The notes: generated from the letters alone by a model not told the origin. Shown: positions 12,301-23,164, counted from the stretch's first letter. The stretch: 64,000 bases of DNA from Marsupella aquatica (GCA_973895155.1 OZ316892.1:18166001-18230000), one strand, 5' to 3'. Numbers and translations: made by a program.

Positions 12301-15038
12301 AGCACTCTCCATCTCGTCTGCTGTGGGAATATAGGTCCTAGTGTCTGATGGTTGAACAGGTAGGGGTTGTACTTCATTCTGCAACGGTGCGAAAACGCGA
12401 CGAGCCATCATAAGGCAGTTTATAAAACAACACGCTTGAGACCATAATAACTAGGGGCCCCATACATAGCAAGCACGTGGTGAAAATCGATCATGGAAGC
12501 TAGAATGTACGTTGCAATTAGAAACTGTATAAACCTAGCTGCCCCGTCTGAAGGCATGTTACGAAGAACCAACTTTCAACGATAGAAAATCTATTCAGGT
12601 TTCAAAGTTCAGACAGACACTCGTCTCAAAGATATATTCCTTCCACATAGGCCCATTTATTCTTACAAGTCTTCCAATATCTCCACACAGAGTGCGTCTT
12701 TGCAAGAATAGTACCAAATTTGTATAAAGAAGGTAAAAATGCTTTCAAGGGATAATGCGGGCTCACTCGAATTTTTAGGTCATTGTCAAAGGCAGGAAAG
12801 TACGGTGCCGGAATAAGGCAGCCGTCATTAACATCACAGGTTGCAAAAATAAAAAGGTCCAACACCCTGTGAAACAAAATCAAAAGCTTTAGAACAATCC
12901 ACTCCTTTGCAAAGCACACGGAAAATAAACTAAATATCATCGATCCCCAAGGCGGAAGCAAAACTATGGCCCCGATAGTTGACTCGTGCCCTCGGTCTAC
13001 TCCGTTAGTGTAACAGAAAGACGTATTCAGCCAAAAGCAAACACACAGACACAATTCATGCATTACATAAGGATTCCTTCGAGGCATCGCAACTATTTGA
13101 GTTGAAATTAATGCCGAACACAAAAGAATATTGGTGTCCTATTTACTGATATTGAATATTACTCAGGAAGACGGAAAATGGTATCATGGGTTCAAAACAT
13201 ACGAAATTTCGTACTGAGACTAATACAGCAGGTTCTGAAGACTCACGCAGTGACACCGCTTGAAATGCAAAGATCGGACGGTTTAACCTGCAATGTACGG
13301 CAAATCTCTTAGGATTGGAGCAAGCAGTCTTGGCAGCTCTACTGTACAGGGAGGCCCATCAGGCGCAACAGCAATCGATATTCCTCTGCAGCAACAACTG
13401 TCAGCGTCGAGGATCACATGATAGTCTAAAAGAATCCATTTGCCACTCAATTTGCCTCCCAAGTAAATCTGAAAACCTCTAAATACAAAGCGAAGTAGAA
13501 GAAAAGGCTTGCAGAATCAAGGATCTGTGATAAATATCCAACCTTCACACCCATGAAGGTTCTCTCCATCATCCTCGCAAGTGCTGTTCGTAATCTGTCA
13601 CCTCCCCTGAAGTTTTCATATAGGCCTACTGTATCTGGAACCTCTCTGCAGCTCCTGCAACTCAGATGCAGGGACCAAATCGTTCGAGTGACATTCTGGA
13701 CAACGAAAACTGTGGACCGATCCCTAAAGATTCTGGAGGTAATAATAAGCAATTTCCATGTTGCTGCCAGCAGAGTGCTAGTGTTGTCCTGCTCCTACAG
13801 TTTATTGGACAACAGCTACAGCCTACAGTCTAGGCAAAAACAACCCCCTATAGTCTAACCTTACGAGAACACAGGATAAGATTCGCCAGATTGCTAACCA
13901 AAACGACAGCATACAAATCCAAATTCATGAAGGCTTGAACAGCTAATCGTGAATTAGAAGACATCATACAATTGTACTCACCGTATTTTATCATGTATAA
14001 GGTCGAACGACAGGACACTTTCCGCTGTTGCCATCTGCAACAAATGCGCAAACCCGTTTTATTTTACCAGACTAACTTCGCGTTGGTGTTAACTGACCCA
14101 TTTGCCAGTTTCGAGTATATGCTTCGCAGAAAGTTCAGGTTTCTCAGAAATCCTTCAATTCTGGCTTAAGTTATTTTATTCTTTGTAGCCGTTGAAGCCG
14201 TGTACCCTTTTTTTGATGAATCATCCCTAGTTTGGGTCTTCCTGTTCAATATTGTAGCTAACACTACGTCCAAGGAACGGAACCGATGCTGAGTCTGATC
14301 GAGGCACACCTCCGCATATATCATCGTGCAATAACGGTATACCTTTAAGCCTTTGTTGACTTTCGTTTCCACAAAGCTCAACCATATCTAAATTTGACAG
14401 CGACGTCGTTGTTCGCCTAGTTTAACTCTCTCTGACCTTGTCCCCAATGACCGCTGATAGCGATTATTTGACGGGAGAAAAATTCCTCAAAATGGTTAGG
14501 ACACTCAGCTGCATGACGTTGCCTTGTCATCTGCCTAAGCTGTCTAGCTAAGGTTTCCCGGGAATTTCAGAAGGGAAGTAATTTACTCGCAAAAATGACG
14601 ATAAAACGAAGAAGCAACACTACTGTTCTGTACAAAACTCTGTCAATTGAATATTTGAATGCCGCAACCACAGAGAGTAAATATTTCTTGTAATATCCTA
14701 ACACATGGCTGTAAACTCCATAACGCAGCTCCCAATTACACCACGTTTTCCAGTCCCTCAGTGCGCAAGTAATGTTCGGATTCATTCATCCCAATTGACA
14801 AGCATAGAACAACACACGGAAAGGCTAGGCGCAGCTGACTCACAAGGAAGTAACCATCTGGCTTGGTAGGCGACCATTGGTTGCCTTTGGCTTCGTTGAC
14901 GGCTTGGATGTAAGAAGAGAAAGGGGTAAGCGCTTTGCTTCCCCGCTTAGACAGACCGTGGCTCAGTCGCTGGCTCCCGTTCTTATGAACTTCGTCAGCA
15001 ACAGCCTCATGATGCACCAGGGCCCCATTCTTCAACAT
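9306..15038 (-). CDS. ACC synthase-like PLP-dependent aminotransferase
   Basis: Modelled exons, 5' to 3' on the minus strand: 14844-15038, 13982-14034, 13543-13645, 13247-13287, 12767-12866, 12202-12378, 12000-12073, 10981-11161, 10613-10753, 10056-10130, 9704-9773 and 9306-9457. Phases agree, and the product is about 453 residues. Family I aminotransferase landmarks are in order: LMATAESVLSFDLI, VKPSDLCISSGVTAVLDL, PAPYFPAFDNDL, VTNPGNPLGT, VLCDEIYANSKFG, the PLP lysine in YGMSKDFGMSGFRVG (near residue 288), AAVSNDTQHALS, AAMFCWLDLRKLL and the substrate arginine in EPGFFRACYA. This pattern fits ACC synthase and ACC synthase-like proteins. Whether it makes ACC, the ethylene precursor, cannot be told from sequence. 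Least certain points: the exon 3 acceptor (13645 or 13654) and the exon 9 donor; the linker after CENNR is shorter than in typical ACC synthases. Confidence 0.82.
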
Positions 15039-15640
15039 TATGAAGAAAATGTCTCTTCCCCGCCTGTACGTCAATTTTTGCCCCCTCTCTCCTCAATCCT
15101 TCGATGTCATCCCTCTTCGGCTCTTCTCCCCCCTCCTCTATTCCTGCCTACTCCCTCGCTCCCCTCCGCTTCGAACTCAATTGCGGGATGGATCGATTAA
15201 TTCCCCGACACAGCAATCATCAGACGTCACAAAATCCATTAGCCCTGATGAAGTAGGCTCTCCGGCCGAGCTGACTCCAGTACACTACACTGCACCATAC
15301 GAATATCGACAAAGGGAGCGGCATTCAGACCTTCGAGTGCCTCTCACCGCACCGCACCGCACCGCACCGCACAACTCCATATCCAACTTGGGAAAACAAT
15401 ATCGAAAAGCCGAAAAGGAACGCTGCCGTCACACGCTCGACCATTCATGGACGCTGTCACCGAACTGCGCTACACTACACTTCGGAGCTCGGACTACGGA
15501 GGCACCGGCGGCCCACCGCAATCATGAAGGGGGAGGGAATGTCAAAGTAAGTGAACAATTATTTCGCGGAATCGGGGCTGGCTCTGGTGTGGCGCGGAGT
15601 TCGACGCGGCCTGCTGTATGTTGACTTCGGATAGAATCCA
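15039..15640. promoter_or_regulatory. Upstream region of the aminotransferase gene
   Basis: This is the probable promoter and leader of the minus-strand gene starting at 15038. It includes a pyrimidine-rich stretch (15070-15180 as read on plus) and a short CGCAC microsatellite at about 15348-15371. A plus-strand frame spanning 15040-15624 is antisense to this region, low in complexity, and has no domain. Confidence 0.35.
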
Positions 15641-15642
15641 CA

Positions 15643-15752
15643 ATTGTGCTGAAGAGGAAGATCGTCAGATCGAGGTGTGACTTTGCCCAAAACACAATTA
15701 CAATTGTGCTGAAGATGAAGATCGAGATGTGACTTTGCCCAAAACACAATTA
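15643..15752. repeat. Two-copy tandem repeat, about 60 bp
   Basis: CAATTGTGCTGAAGAKGAAG, GATCGAGRTGTGACTTTGCC and CAAAACACAATTA recur twice in a row. The first copy has a few extra bases (ATCGTCAG). Confidence 0.75.
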
Positions 15753-15861
15753 TGACGAAGCGGAGGGAGAGAGACAGAGAGACAGAGGAAGAACGATGGA
15801 GATGTGTCTTTGAACAAAATACAATACCAACGAAGCAGACTGAGAAAAAATATACATCTCA

Positions 15862-16190
15862 AACTGCCAAAAAACATAGGGCGCCTCAGGCAAAAGACCC
15901 AATCAAGGGGGGGACCACCAAGGGGCCAAAAAGGCAAGAAATCAAAGGAACAAAGAACTAACTCATACCCAAAAACCAGGACCCCAAACTTACCCCTCAG
16001 CAAACTGAAGAGCCTGGTATAGGTCAGGTGTGAACTGCATGGGAGGGTCAAACAAACGAATCCTATTAGAGGCCCTAAGACCAACAGTCTCCCCCCTACT
16101 AACAATGTTGAACGCTTGTGCCCGATGAAGCGCAACAGACACCCTCTGTCTAAAGAATGCGATGATGACAGACACTGGGAGATAGAGCCT
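15862..16190 (-). repeat. Dispersed repeat with conserved peptide, copy 2
   Basis: On the minus strand this copy reads HRAQAFNIVSRGETVGLRAS, then DPPMQFTPDLYQALQFAEG and a stop. The downstream tail carries TGGTGGTCCCCC and GATTGGGTCTT. It matches the copies at 5018-5310 and 62775-63060. A longer open frame (15698-16486, minus) passes through it in another frame and is probably fortuitous. Confidence 0.65.
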
Positions 16191-16199
16191 CCGCTCGAT

Positions 16200-17540
16200 G
16201 TACTGAACTGCACAAGAACATAAAGAACGGTCAAAGAAAAAAGGGAGAGAAAAGAAGAGGAAGGATGATCGAGATTAAAGCTTTGGACAGAATAAGAGTA
16301 GTGGGGAACAAAGGCGGGAGAGAAAGAGGAAGATCTAGAGGTCTTTAGCAAGGATTGCACAGAAGAGGATGCAATGTCGTAATAAGCACAGAGCTGGTAA
16401 ATAGTAATTTCTCTTAGTAATTCTTTTGGTAGTGAAAAACAAAACCCAAATAATAATAATACTGTAGTCCTGGCAAAAGGGACCATTATTGTCTGTTATT
16501 TTGATGCAAATGTACGTAAGAACAATCCATTAACCTAAAAAGATAATTGCATTATACTAAGACCCCTGGACCGGAATCAGACTCACACCTGCATGTGATA
16601 TTTCAAACCTTCACAGGAACTCGGATTTTTGTTAGGTAAGGTTAGAAACCGGCTAAGGCACCATTCAAATATATTCTGAGCATTACAGGCAGATTGATCC
16701 TTTAATTTGAAGCATGTTTAAAAGGCCGCTTCCTTGTAACACCTCTTGATACACGGTTTCAAAGAGCTGGAAAAGGGCTATAGATGCTTCCTGTAGGGCT
16801 GATAATGGCAACAATATATAAGCCCTAATAGCCTGGTCAACTTTCACCAGCCTGCCAGATGATGGGGGGTTAGCAATTTGTACTTTTGAATTACAGGCTC
16901 TCGCCTGCAAAATGCAGTATAGCACTAAGTTGATTTATTAGCAGTTTTCAGAGTGTCTAGGTCCGGATCTCCAGAGGTCAACAACGACAAACAGTAGCAT
17001 CATATGGAATAGAATATTGGGTATTCTATTTTGACACGTTTTACAAAACACATGAAATAAACAAAGTGAGTGTTTTCAACGCAAGAATGTAGAATACTCT
17101 TTATTTTATATATTTTGAAACAAATATTCATCTAAACGTAAAAAGTTCGCTTAAGGGCATTCAATTCGTTCAGGATCATACATATGATATACTGAAACAC
17201 ACACTACATTAAACCCCAAGATCTTGATGACAAGGACAATGATCAGTAATAACGTAAGAAAGGAATCACTTTAATTAATTAAAAGGAAAGAATGAATTTG
17301 GATCCAATGCCTCTGCTTGCGGCCAATTCAGGTATACTAGCTACTCCTACTTTGAACAGTCTCCTTCCAGGATGGGATAGGGCCTGTGCTCCCTTAGCTC
17401 CATGCCCCAAACAAGTACTATTCCTGTTGGTTAATTAGCCATCACCTAATAAAGTTGCACAAGGATCATCTTGATGTCACTAGGGGTCTCAAAGCTGACA
17501 ATTGGATGTACCTTAACTCCCTAGTTACGAGTTTAGGACA
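16200..17540. other. Spacer, no gene seen
   Basis: AT-rich sequence with only short unsupported frames. It ends near a strong palindrome at 17548. Confidence 0.45.
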
Positions 17541-17547
17541 TAAAAAA

Positions 17548-17576
17548 TTATGGACCACGAAATTCGTGGTCCATAA
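17548..17576. repeat. Perfect 29-bp palindrome
   Basis: TTATGGACCACGAA is followed by one A and then its exact reverse complement. A-rich sequence precedes it and T-rich sequence follows, so the inverted arms extend imperfectly a few bases further. It lies about 100 bp left of the LTR element. Confidence 0.9.
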
Positions 17577-17672
17577 CTTTTTGCCATAAGGATTGGTCGT
17601 ATGTCATTGTCATTAGTCACTGTAAAGGTTGGTGAAAGGAAAAACAAAAAATACTCTACATAACCTTGTGAA

Positions 17673-17844
17673 TGTTATGAGGTAACTAGTCCTAGACCAG
17701 ACTAGGAGGTTACCTTTACCATGGTTACCTCAAGACACTATATATACACCCGGTTGATCCCCAACCGAGTGATTCATTCATTCATTAATACTTTCATTCA
17801 ATCTCTCTCCCTCTCCAACTATGTATGAATCCTATATCACAACA
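17673..17844 (+). repeat. 5' LTR of the non-coding retrotransposon
   Basis: This 172-bp LTR starts with TG and ends with CA. It contains an imperfect hairpin (GGTAAC...TCCTAG-ACCAGA-CTAGGA...GTTACC), a TATATATA sequence at about 17740 that could serve as a promoter, and a second hairpin CGGTT-GATCCCC-AACCG. Repeated TTCA units follow. Confidence 0.92.
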
Positions 17845-18928
17845 CGTTATCAACACGACTCTAGGAGGCTGAGCACTTGAATTTTTTTTAGGGATTCGAC
17901 AAGTGACAAAAATTAGACACTTGAGGGAATCCCAAGACAAAATCCCTTCAAGGAAACCTTCATTTGACAGTCCATGTCAACCTGGCGTTGGAAATTGATG
18001 GAGTATCCTCTATGAGAAACTGACTCCCAAGAAATTAGAAGAAACAAAATCAGAAGGAGAGGCTGATCAGACAAAGAGTCGAACCCCTGGATTGACCCTT
18101 ATGGGATCATTAATAAAAGCTTTAGAGGAATTGATTCTGAAATGCAAGATTGAAAGTACGCAGCATGATTTATGGAAGGAGGAGAAGAAACACTGCACCG
18201 CAAAGTCCATAGAGAAACCAGGATAAAGCTTGGGCTGGAGTCAATCAATCCAATCAAAGAGACCTGATTGAATAGAGGCAGAGCACAATCAACAAAATTT
18301 CAATCAAGGTGAGATCTGAAAAGGCACCACACCCTATAGAGAACGAATGTTGCATTAGGGCTCAACAACCGGAGGGTGAAAAGGACTGAAGGAAATTTGA
18401 GGGATGGAAACCTCATGAGAAGACAACACAGTGATCACGGACGCAGCCGCGAAGCCATGCAAAAGGGGGAGAATCGATGCACAAGCCCAAAACGGCAAAA
18501 TTTGGACCAGGCTTTTCGAGAAACCATCAACAAAACTTGATAAGTGCAAAACCCCCATACTTGCAACTCATTATAAAGAGTATTTTTACTTACAAAAGAA
18601 TCAGATCACTTAAAGCATCTTTTTCAAAGTTTTTAAATCACTTTAAGATACATGTGTAATCCTTAACATAAACCTAAATCACAAGCTTACACTCTCATTT
18701 TACAAATGTGAATACTGTGCCTTTACACATTACCTACCAATACACATGTTGAGTTTACAAGCATTTATACACATTGAATACATATAACATGGTTGTTACA
18801 CCATTAATATCACTTTCCACCATAGGGGGAGGAACGCACATTGTACCCACAACTATCTCTCACCTCCTAATGTCATTTTGGTTCATTCACCTTCTAGTAC
18901 CATTTGAACATATACACCTTCTGGTATC

Positions 18929-20820
18929 ATTTGATCTCATAAGATCCAAATGGACTCAAATAAGGGACTTTTCATGACTAACAAAGGTAAAGGTAGAAAT
19001 GATTTGATAATGGGCAAAGCCCCTAATCTCATCTGTACATGAGTTAATGAGGAGTTAATATGGGCAAAGCCCGTAATCGTTACATTCTCTTGATCAGTGG
19101 GCATTCCTATCGGACCTTACCTATAGATGAGTTCCAAATTTCAGAGATATTCCTCACACTCACAATTTCAAGAGAAAATAACATGCATTTTATGCAGATC
19201 AATGGGAAGAAACTTCATTGTCTCTAACTTATCTACTCAAAAACTTAAACCAAACTCATACACTACAATGGAAAGTACCTCAGTCTGTACTTGGCCATAC
19301 ACATAGTGATTAAGACCCAAAACCAGAATCTTATACTTTGATTAAAGTTTTATACACTTTTAGCATGCATGCCTTTACAACTTGTACAGAATAAGACCAC
19401 AAACCTCATCCTTTCGGACCTAGGATCATGTTCACCAGACAAAATGAAAACACGTACTCTAAGACACTGGACTAGGATAAGGGAATTAGAAAACTAACAA
19501 TGTTAAAGGTATGGTACAGATGTTTGGATTATGGGCAAAGCCCCTAACCTCATCTAGTCAAGACCCAATGCGGGGTTAATATGGGCAAAGCCCGTAATCT
19601 ACCTTGATACACTTTTCATTTTGGGGAACAGAATAACATCGCGGACCAATGACACATTCACCTTTGTGTATTACTATTAAACAAATCTCTTAGATTGAAA
19701 CTAAAATTAAGACAATTTTCATCCCCACACCCAACATAGAATTAATCGGAAAACAATATGAATTAGATGCAGACCAAGGGAAAAACTCAATTCTCTCAAA
19801 ACTTATCTATTGAAGAACTTGAGCCCACCTACACCACAATTATACATACAACTAGTACTTGGAAACTAAACAGAGACTATCCTCATATATCTCTATACAA
19901 GGAGCCAAATAGTTTAGGAGGAGCATCTTATCTCCACAAGTTACTCTAACTTCAAATCTCCCTACATGGCTATCCCATGTCTCAATAATATTTTGAATCT
20001 ACTTACATGACCTGCTACCCCATGTCTTGACACACTTGTCAAACTACCCCGTGATATTTGCAGACGTGCAAGCAGACGTGCCACTCACGGGAGACCTAAC
20101 TTAACCGACACCCTTTGGTGTGATTCTGGTTCATACACCCTCTGGTGTAGCTTGAGACCTAACACCCTCTAGTGTCAACAACCCTGTGTCCACTAGCACC
20201 TCTGTGCCTCCTGACACCTTCGTGTCCATCAGCACCACTATACTCTCAAATGAGCTTATTGCCATAGATTCTCCCATGATAACATTGCCCCATCCTACCC
20301 ACATATGGGTTTTTTTATCTTGACTTTAGGCATTTCTAAATATGGTACTTACACCATACCAAACTAGGACTTTTACATTATTTTTATAATAATACATGAT
20401 TAGCATCCGTTGATGCAACATGTCTACTCCACACTTTGGAAAACTCCCATTTAGCAATTGGGCTAATTAGCACCTTTGGTATCAATCCAGTGATCTGAAA
20501 CATATAGGATAATGCCACTGCATCCCCACACAACCCACATTAATTATCTTAATACCCCCTGGTATTAGATAGCATAAGCCATACTAAAACATGACATGGT
20601 TACTCCAGCTACTAACCAAACTACTAATTATTTGGAACTTAGATTGTTTATTTGATGCAAGGCCATACAGGTGACCCAAATTTCAAATGCGGAGAACTAG
20701 ACAAAGTTTTTCATGAAGGCATTGACCCCTCCTATCCACAGACACCACTGCCATGCAATTGAACTCCGAAGCTTACACCACCTGATTACTACTGATTGAC
20801 ACACACCACCACTGTGGTTC
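18929..20820 (+). repeat. Cluster of small tetraloop hairpins inside the LTR element
   Basis: Many short perfect inverted repeats with mostly 4-nt loops lie in this stretch. Examples: GATCT-CATA-AGATC (18933), ACACC-CTTT-GGTGT (20108), ACACC-CTCT-GGTGT (20135), GCAC-CTCT-GTGC (20196), GACAC-CTTC-GTGTC (20213), ACCCA-CATA-TGGGT (20297), GCATC-CGTT-GATGC (20403), TAATACC-CCCT-GGTATTA (20550) and ACCAC-CACT-GTGGT (20805). The word GGGCAAAGCCC also occurs four times (19012, 19062, 19533, 19583). Stem sequences differ between copies while the pairing is kept. Confidence 0.75.
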
Positions 20821-21116
20821 AACTCTCACATCTCACCAAGAGAACCAACCGGCTGTACTCTTTTTCCTTTAGGGTCATATATTTTATTTTTTCTCTACTA
20901 CCCTGGTAGAGTTGTTTTTACCTCAATCTAGCACCACTAAAGGTTCTAACGAGGCAGTCCACCTCTTTGGTCAATCAAATTAAGCATGCAACACTTTTTA
21001 CTATCACTGAAACTCATCTCGTGCAAGTCTATAAGCATGGTGATAGATTTTTCTTACCTAGTTCTAGGACTAGTCTAGATTGTCTCCATAACTCCCATTA
21101 TGTAGCCAAGGGGGAG

Positions 21117-21292
21117 TGTTATGAGGTAACTAGTCCTAGACCAGACTAGGAGGTTACCTTTACCATGGTTACCTCAAGACACTATATATACACCCGGTTG
21201 ATCCCCAACTGAGTGATTCATTCATTCATTCATTAATACATTCATTCAATCTCTCTCCCTTTCCAACTATGTATGAATCCTATATCACAACA
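21117..21292 (+). repeat. 3' LTR of the non-coding retrotransposon
   Basis: This 176-bp copy of the LTR follows the polypurine tract at 21108-21116. It has one extra TTCA unit, and one substitution (AACTG for AACCG) weakens the second hairpin. Confidence 0.92.
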
Positions 21293-21397
21293 GTGAAAAA
21301 GTTATGACCGAATCTTTACGGCTGAATGTGAAAAAGTTATCACCGAATCTTTACGGCTGAATGTGAAAAAGTTATCACCGAATCTTTACGGCTGAAT
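21293..21397. repeat. 35-bp minisatellite, three copies
   Basis: Three head-to-tail 35-bp units, each starting GTGAAAAAGTTAT and ending TTTACGGCTGAAT, differ by one base. The LTR element's target duplication GTGAA is the first five bases of the first unit, so the retroelement inserted at the edge of this array. A perfect TATCAATATTGATA palindrome follows at about 21434. Confidence 0.9.
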
Positions 21398-21399
21398 GT

Positions 21400-22100
21400 C
21401 CTCATCCGTAATTTCTCAGCTTTGACACGCCATATCAATATTGATATAGCAATTCAAGAGTTGCAGGGCCTACTGGCGACTCCTAAATTTTAAACTGTGG
21501 CAGATCTCATGACACCTGATTGCTCTTGGGACTAAATATCATAACAACTAAACCTAGGGGACAGAGAGCTCTCCTTAACTAGCACAGTCAGTTGGACAAT
21601 AGTCATGGGGTGTTGAATGTTCCGAGTGAGCAACCGTATGGCAGTAGGAATGGCTGGAAGGGGAACAGCAAGGTTGGAGCTTGCACTTGAGAAAAGCAGG
21701 GGGAAGTGATTGCTCCACGTGAGACTAGAGATTCTGAACACTGCTACTCGAGTGAATACTCCTTTGCTCGTCAAAGTACAGACCACTGGTGACTAATTGC
21801 ATAACTCTTATTGTGGACATCAGCCATTAATCCAACCGAAGAGAACATTGTTTTAGGGTATATTACTTGAACTATTTCACTGAAGCTGAGGTCTGTCATT
21901 CTTACTTGGACTGGTCTGCACTTGTTCCAAAGAACTTGGACTGCTCTTTGTGTACTTGTTCCAGACAACACAATTGGCGAATGGAAGGTAATACTCCAGG
22001 AAAGGATCCTTCTACTCAAGGGGTAGACGCATCCCTGAAATCAACATCCAAATGTGCCAATATACTCACTCCATACCTTGCTAAGCCCTTAAAAAAATGC
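21400..22100. other. Spacer, no gene seen
   Basis: Only short frames without recognisable domains on either strand. Confidence 0.45.
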
Positions 22101-22720
22101 ACATAAAAATGGGACAATGTACCCACTCTATACCATGATAAACCTAATCATTCTGTTTAGATCACTTTAGATCACTGCACATCAAAATATGACTACATTC
22201 AACATTTCATACCATAATGAACTTAATTATTCTGTTTAGATCATTGAGTGTTGCTCATGGTGTACCATATATTGTCACACTTTGATGTGGAGTTATCAAG
22301 ATCAACATTTAATACCATGATAAACCTAATTATTCTGTTAAGATCATTGAGTGTTATTAGCCGTGTACCATACATTGTCAGATTTTCGTGTGCAACAAAC
22401 ATTTTGGTTTTTATGTGTGCCATATATATATTGTCACATTTTGGTGTGAAACCTAGCCTCACATTTTGTTATGCAAGATTTTGGTGTGCAATACACATTT
22501 TGGTTTTTATGTGTGCAATATATTATTACATTTTGGTGTGAAACTAAGCCTGACATTTTGATGTGCAATTACAGGACTGATGGTAGAAGTGTTGCCACAC
22601 TTGGTGTGCAATACACATTTGGGATTTTGTGGATTTTGTGTGCCACATATTGTCACCAAGACGCCTGACATTGTGATGTGAATATGTTGTCACACTTTGT
22701 TGTGCATTTACCAGGACGTA
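22100..22720. repeat. Degenerate tandem repeats of about 105 bp and shorter
   Basis: A unit with CATGATAAACCTAAT, TATTCTGTT and AGATCATTGAGTGTT recurs at about 22130, 22210 and 22312. From 22380 to 22720 shorter units with CACATTTTGGTGTG or TGTGCAATACACATTTTGG repeat irregularly. The frames through this region are repeat-driven and I do not call them genes. Confidence 0.75.
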
Positions 22721-22744
22721 TAGTAGAAGTGCCTGCACATTTCG

Positions 22745-23164
22745 TTGACATTTCAGTCCAAGTCACAGTTTCACTTTGGATTGGATTACGTGCTAGACCG
22801 CCCATTGCAAACCGTTCTGGCCGTGGGTCATACTTCCTGCTGTTATCCACCTGCTGTTGCCAAAGTGCAAAGCCTTCTCGGGCCCAAACTATCTAAAGTG
22901 GTTCCTCATGGAAGTCCACCGGAGCTCTCACCCAACATCTTTATGGTCGACTACCAACTCACATACTTAGGGAGACATCCGCTGTTTAAAACTCGAACCC
23001 CAGAGAAGCGAATTTCGGCAAGACATAAACTTAAGCAAGCCTTGATCACAGGAAAAGTGCTCATGACCTTACCAAGCAGACTTTCTTCACTTATTAATTG
23101 CTTCGGCATAGATTCAAATTTGAAGAATTTCAAAGTGACGCCTGTTCAATTCGAGGTTCAATGA
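22745..23164 (+). CDS. Unrecognised open reading frame, possible gene relic
   Basis: A 139-residue frame with reasonably balanced composition (for example FHFGLDYVLDRPLQTVLAVG, then LSPNIFMVDYQLTYLGRHPL) and a stop at 23164. I recognise no family. It sits at the right edge of a degenerate tandem array and has no clear upstream exon. It could be an exon of a decayed gene or a transposon fragment; I give it only because the composition is more protein-like than its surroundings. Confidence 0.25.
   Translation: MTFQSKSQFHFGLDYVLDRPLQTVLAVGHTSCCYPPAVAKVQSLLGPKLSKVVPHGSPPELSPNIFMVDYQLTYLGRHPLFKTRTPEKRISARHKLKQALITGKVLMTLPSRLSSLINCFGIDSNLKNFKVTPVQFEVQ

Larger units (their letters stand above)
17668..21297 (+). 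mobile_element. Non-coding LTR retrotransposon with short LTRs
   Basis: The element is bounded by two near-identical direct repeats (17673-17844 and 21117-21292) that begin TGTTATGAGG and end ATCACAACA. A perfect target duplication GTGAA flanks it at 17668-17672 and 21293-21297. Just inside the left LTR, CGTTATCAACACGACT resembles the primer-binding region seen in many plant Copia elements. Just before the right LTR, AAGGGGGAG is a polypurine tract. The 3.27-kb interior has no gag or pol reading frame, so the element must have depended on enzymes supplied in trans (a LARD/TRIM-like design). The LTRs differ by a few substitutions and one 4-bp TTCA unit, so the insertion is fairly recent. Orientation follows the polypurine tract. 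Confidence 0.9.

Noticed and set aside
12626-13123. 165-codon minus-strand frame
   Set aside because: Mostly intron of the aminotransferase; only 12767-12866 is used as an exon.
13315-13395. Open stretch reading GISIAVAPDGPPC on the minus strand
   Set aside because: It does not join in phase to either neighbouring exon. The conserved residues are supplied by exon 13247-13287, so this is intron.
15040-15624. 194-codon plus-strand frame
   Set aside because: Antisense to the promoter of the aminotransferase, low complexity, no domain, contains a microsatellite.
15698-16486. 262-codon minus-strand frame
   Set aside because: It runs across two repeat families, is biased to Leu/Ser/Phe, and lies in a different frame from the peptide conserved among repeat copies.
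21293-21397. CRISPR-like array
   Set aside because: The repeats are contiguous without spacers, and the genome is a plant nuclear one.
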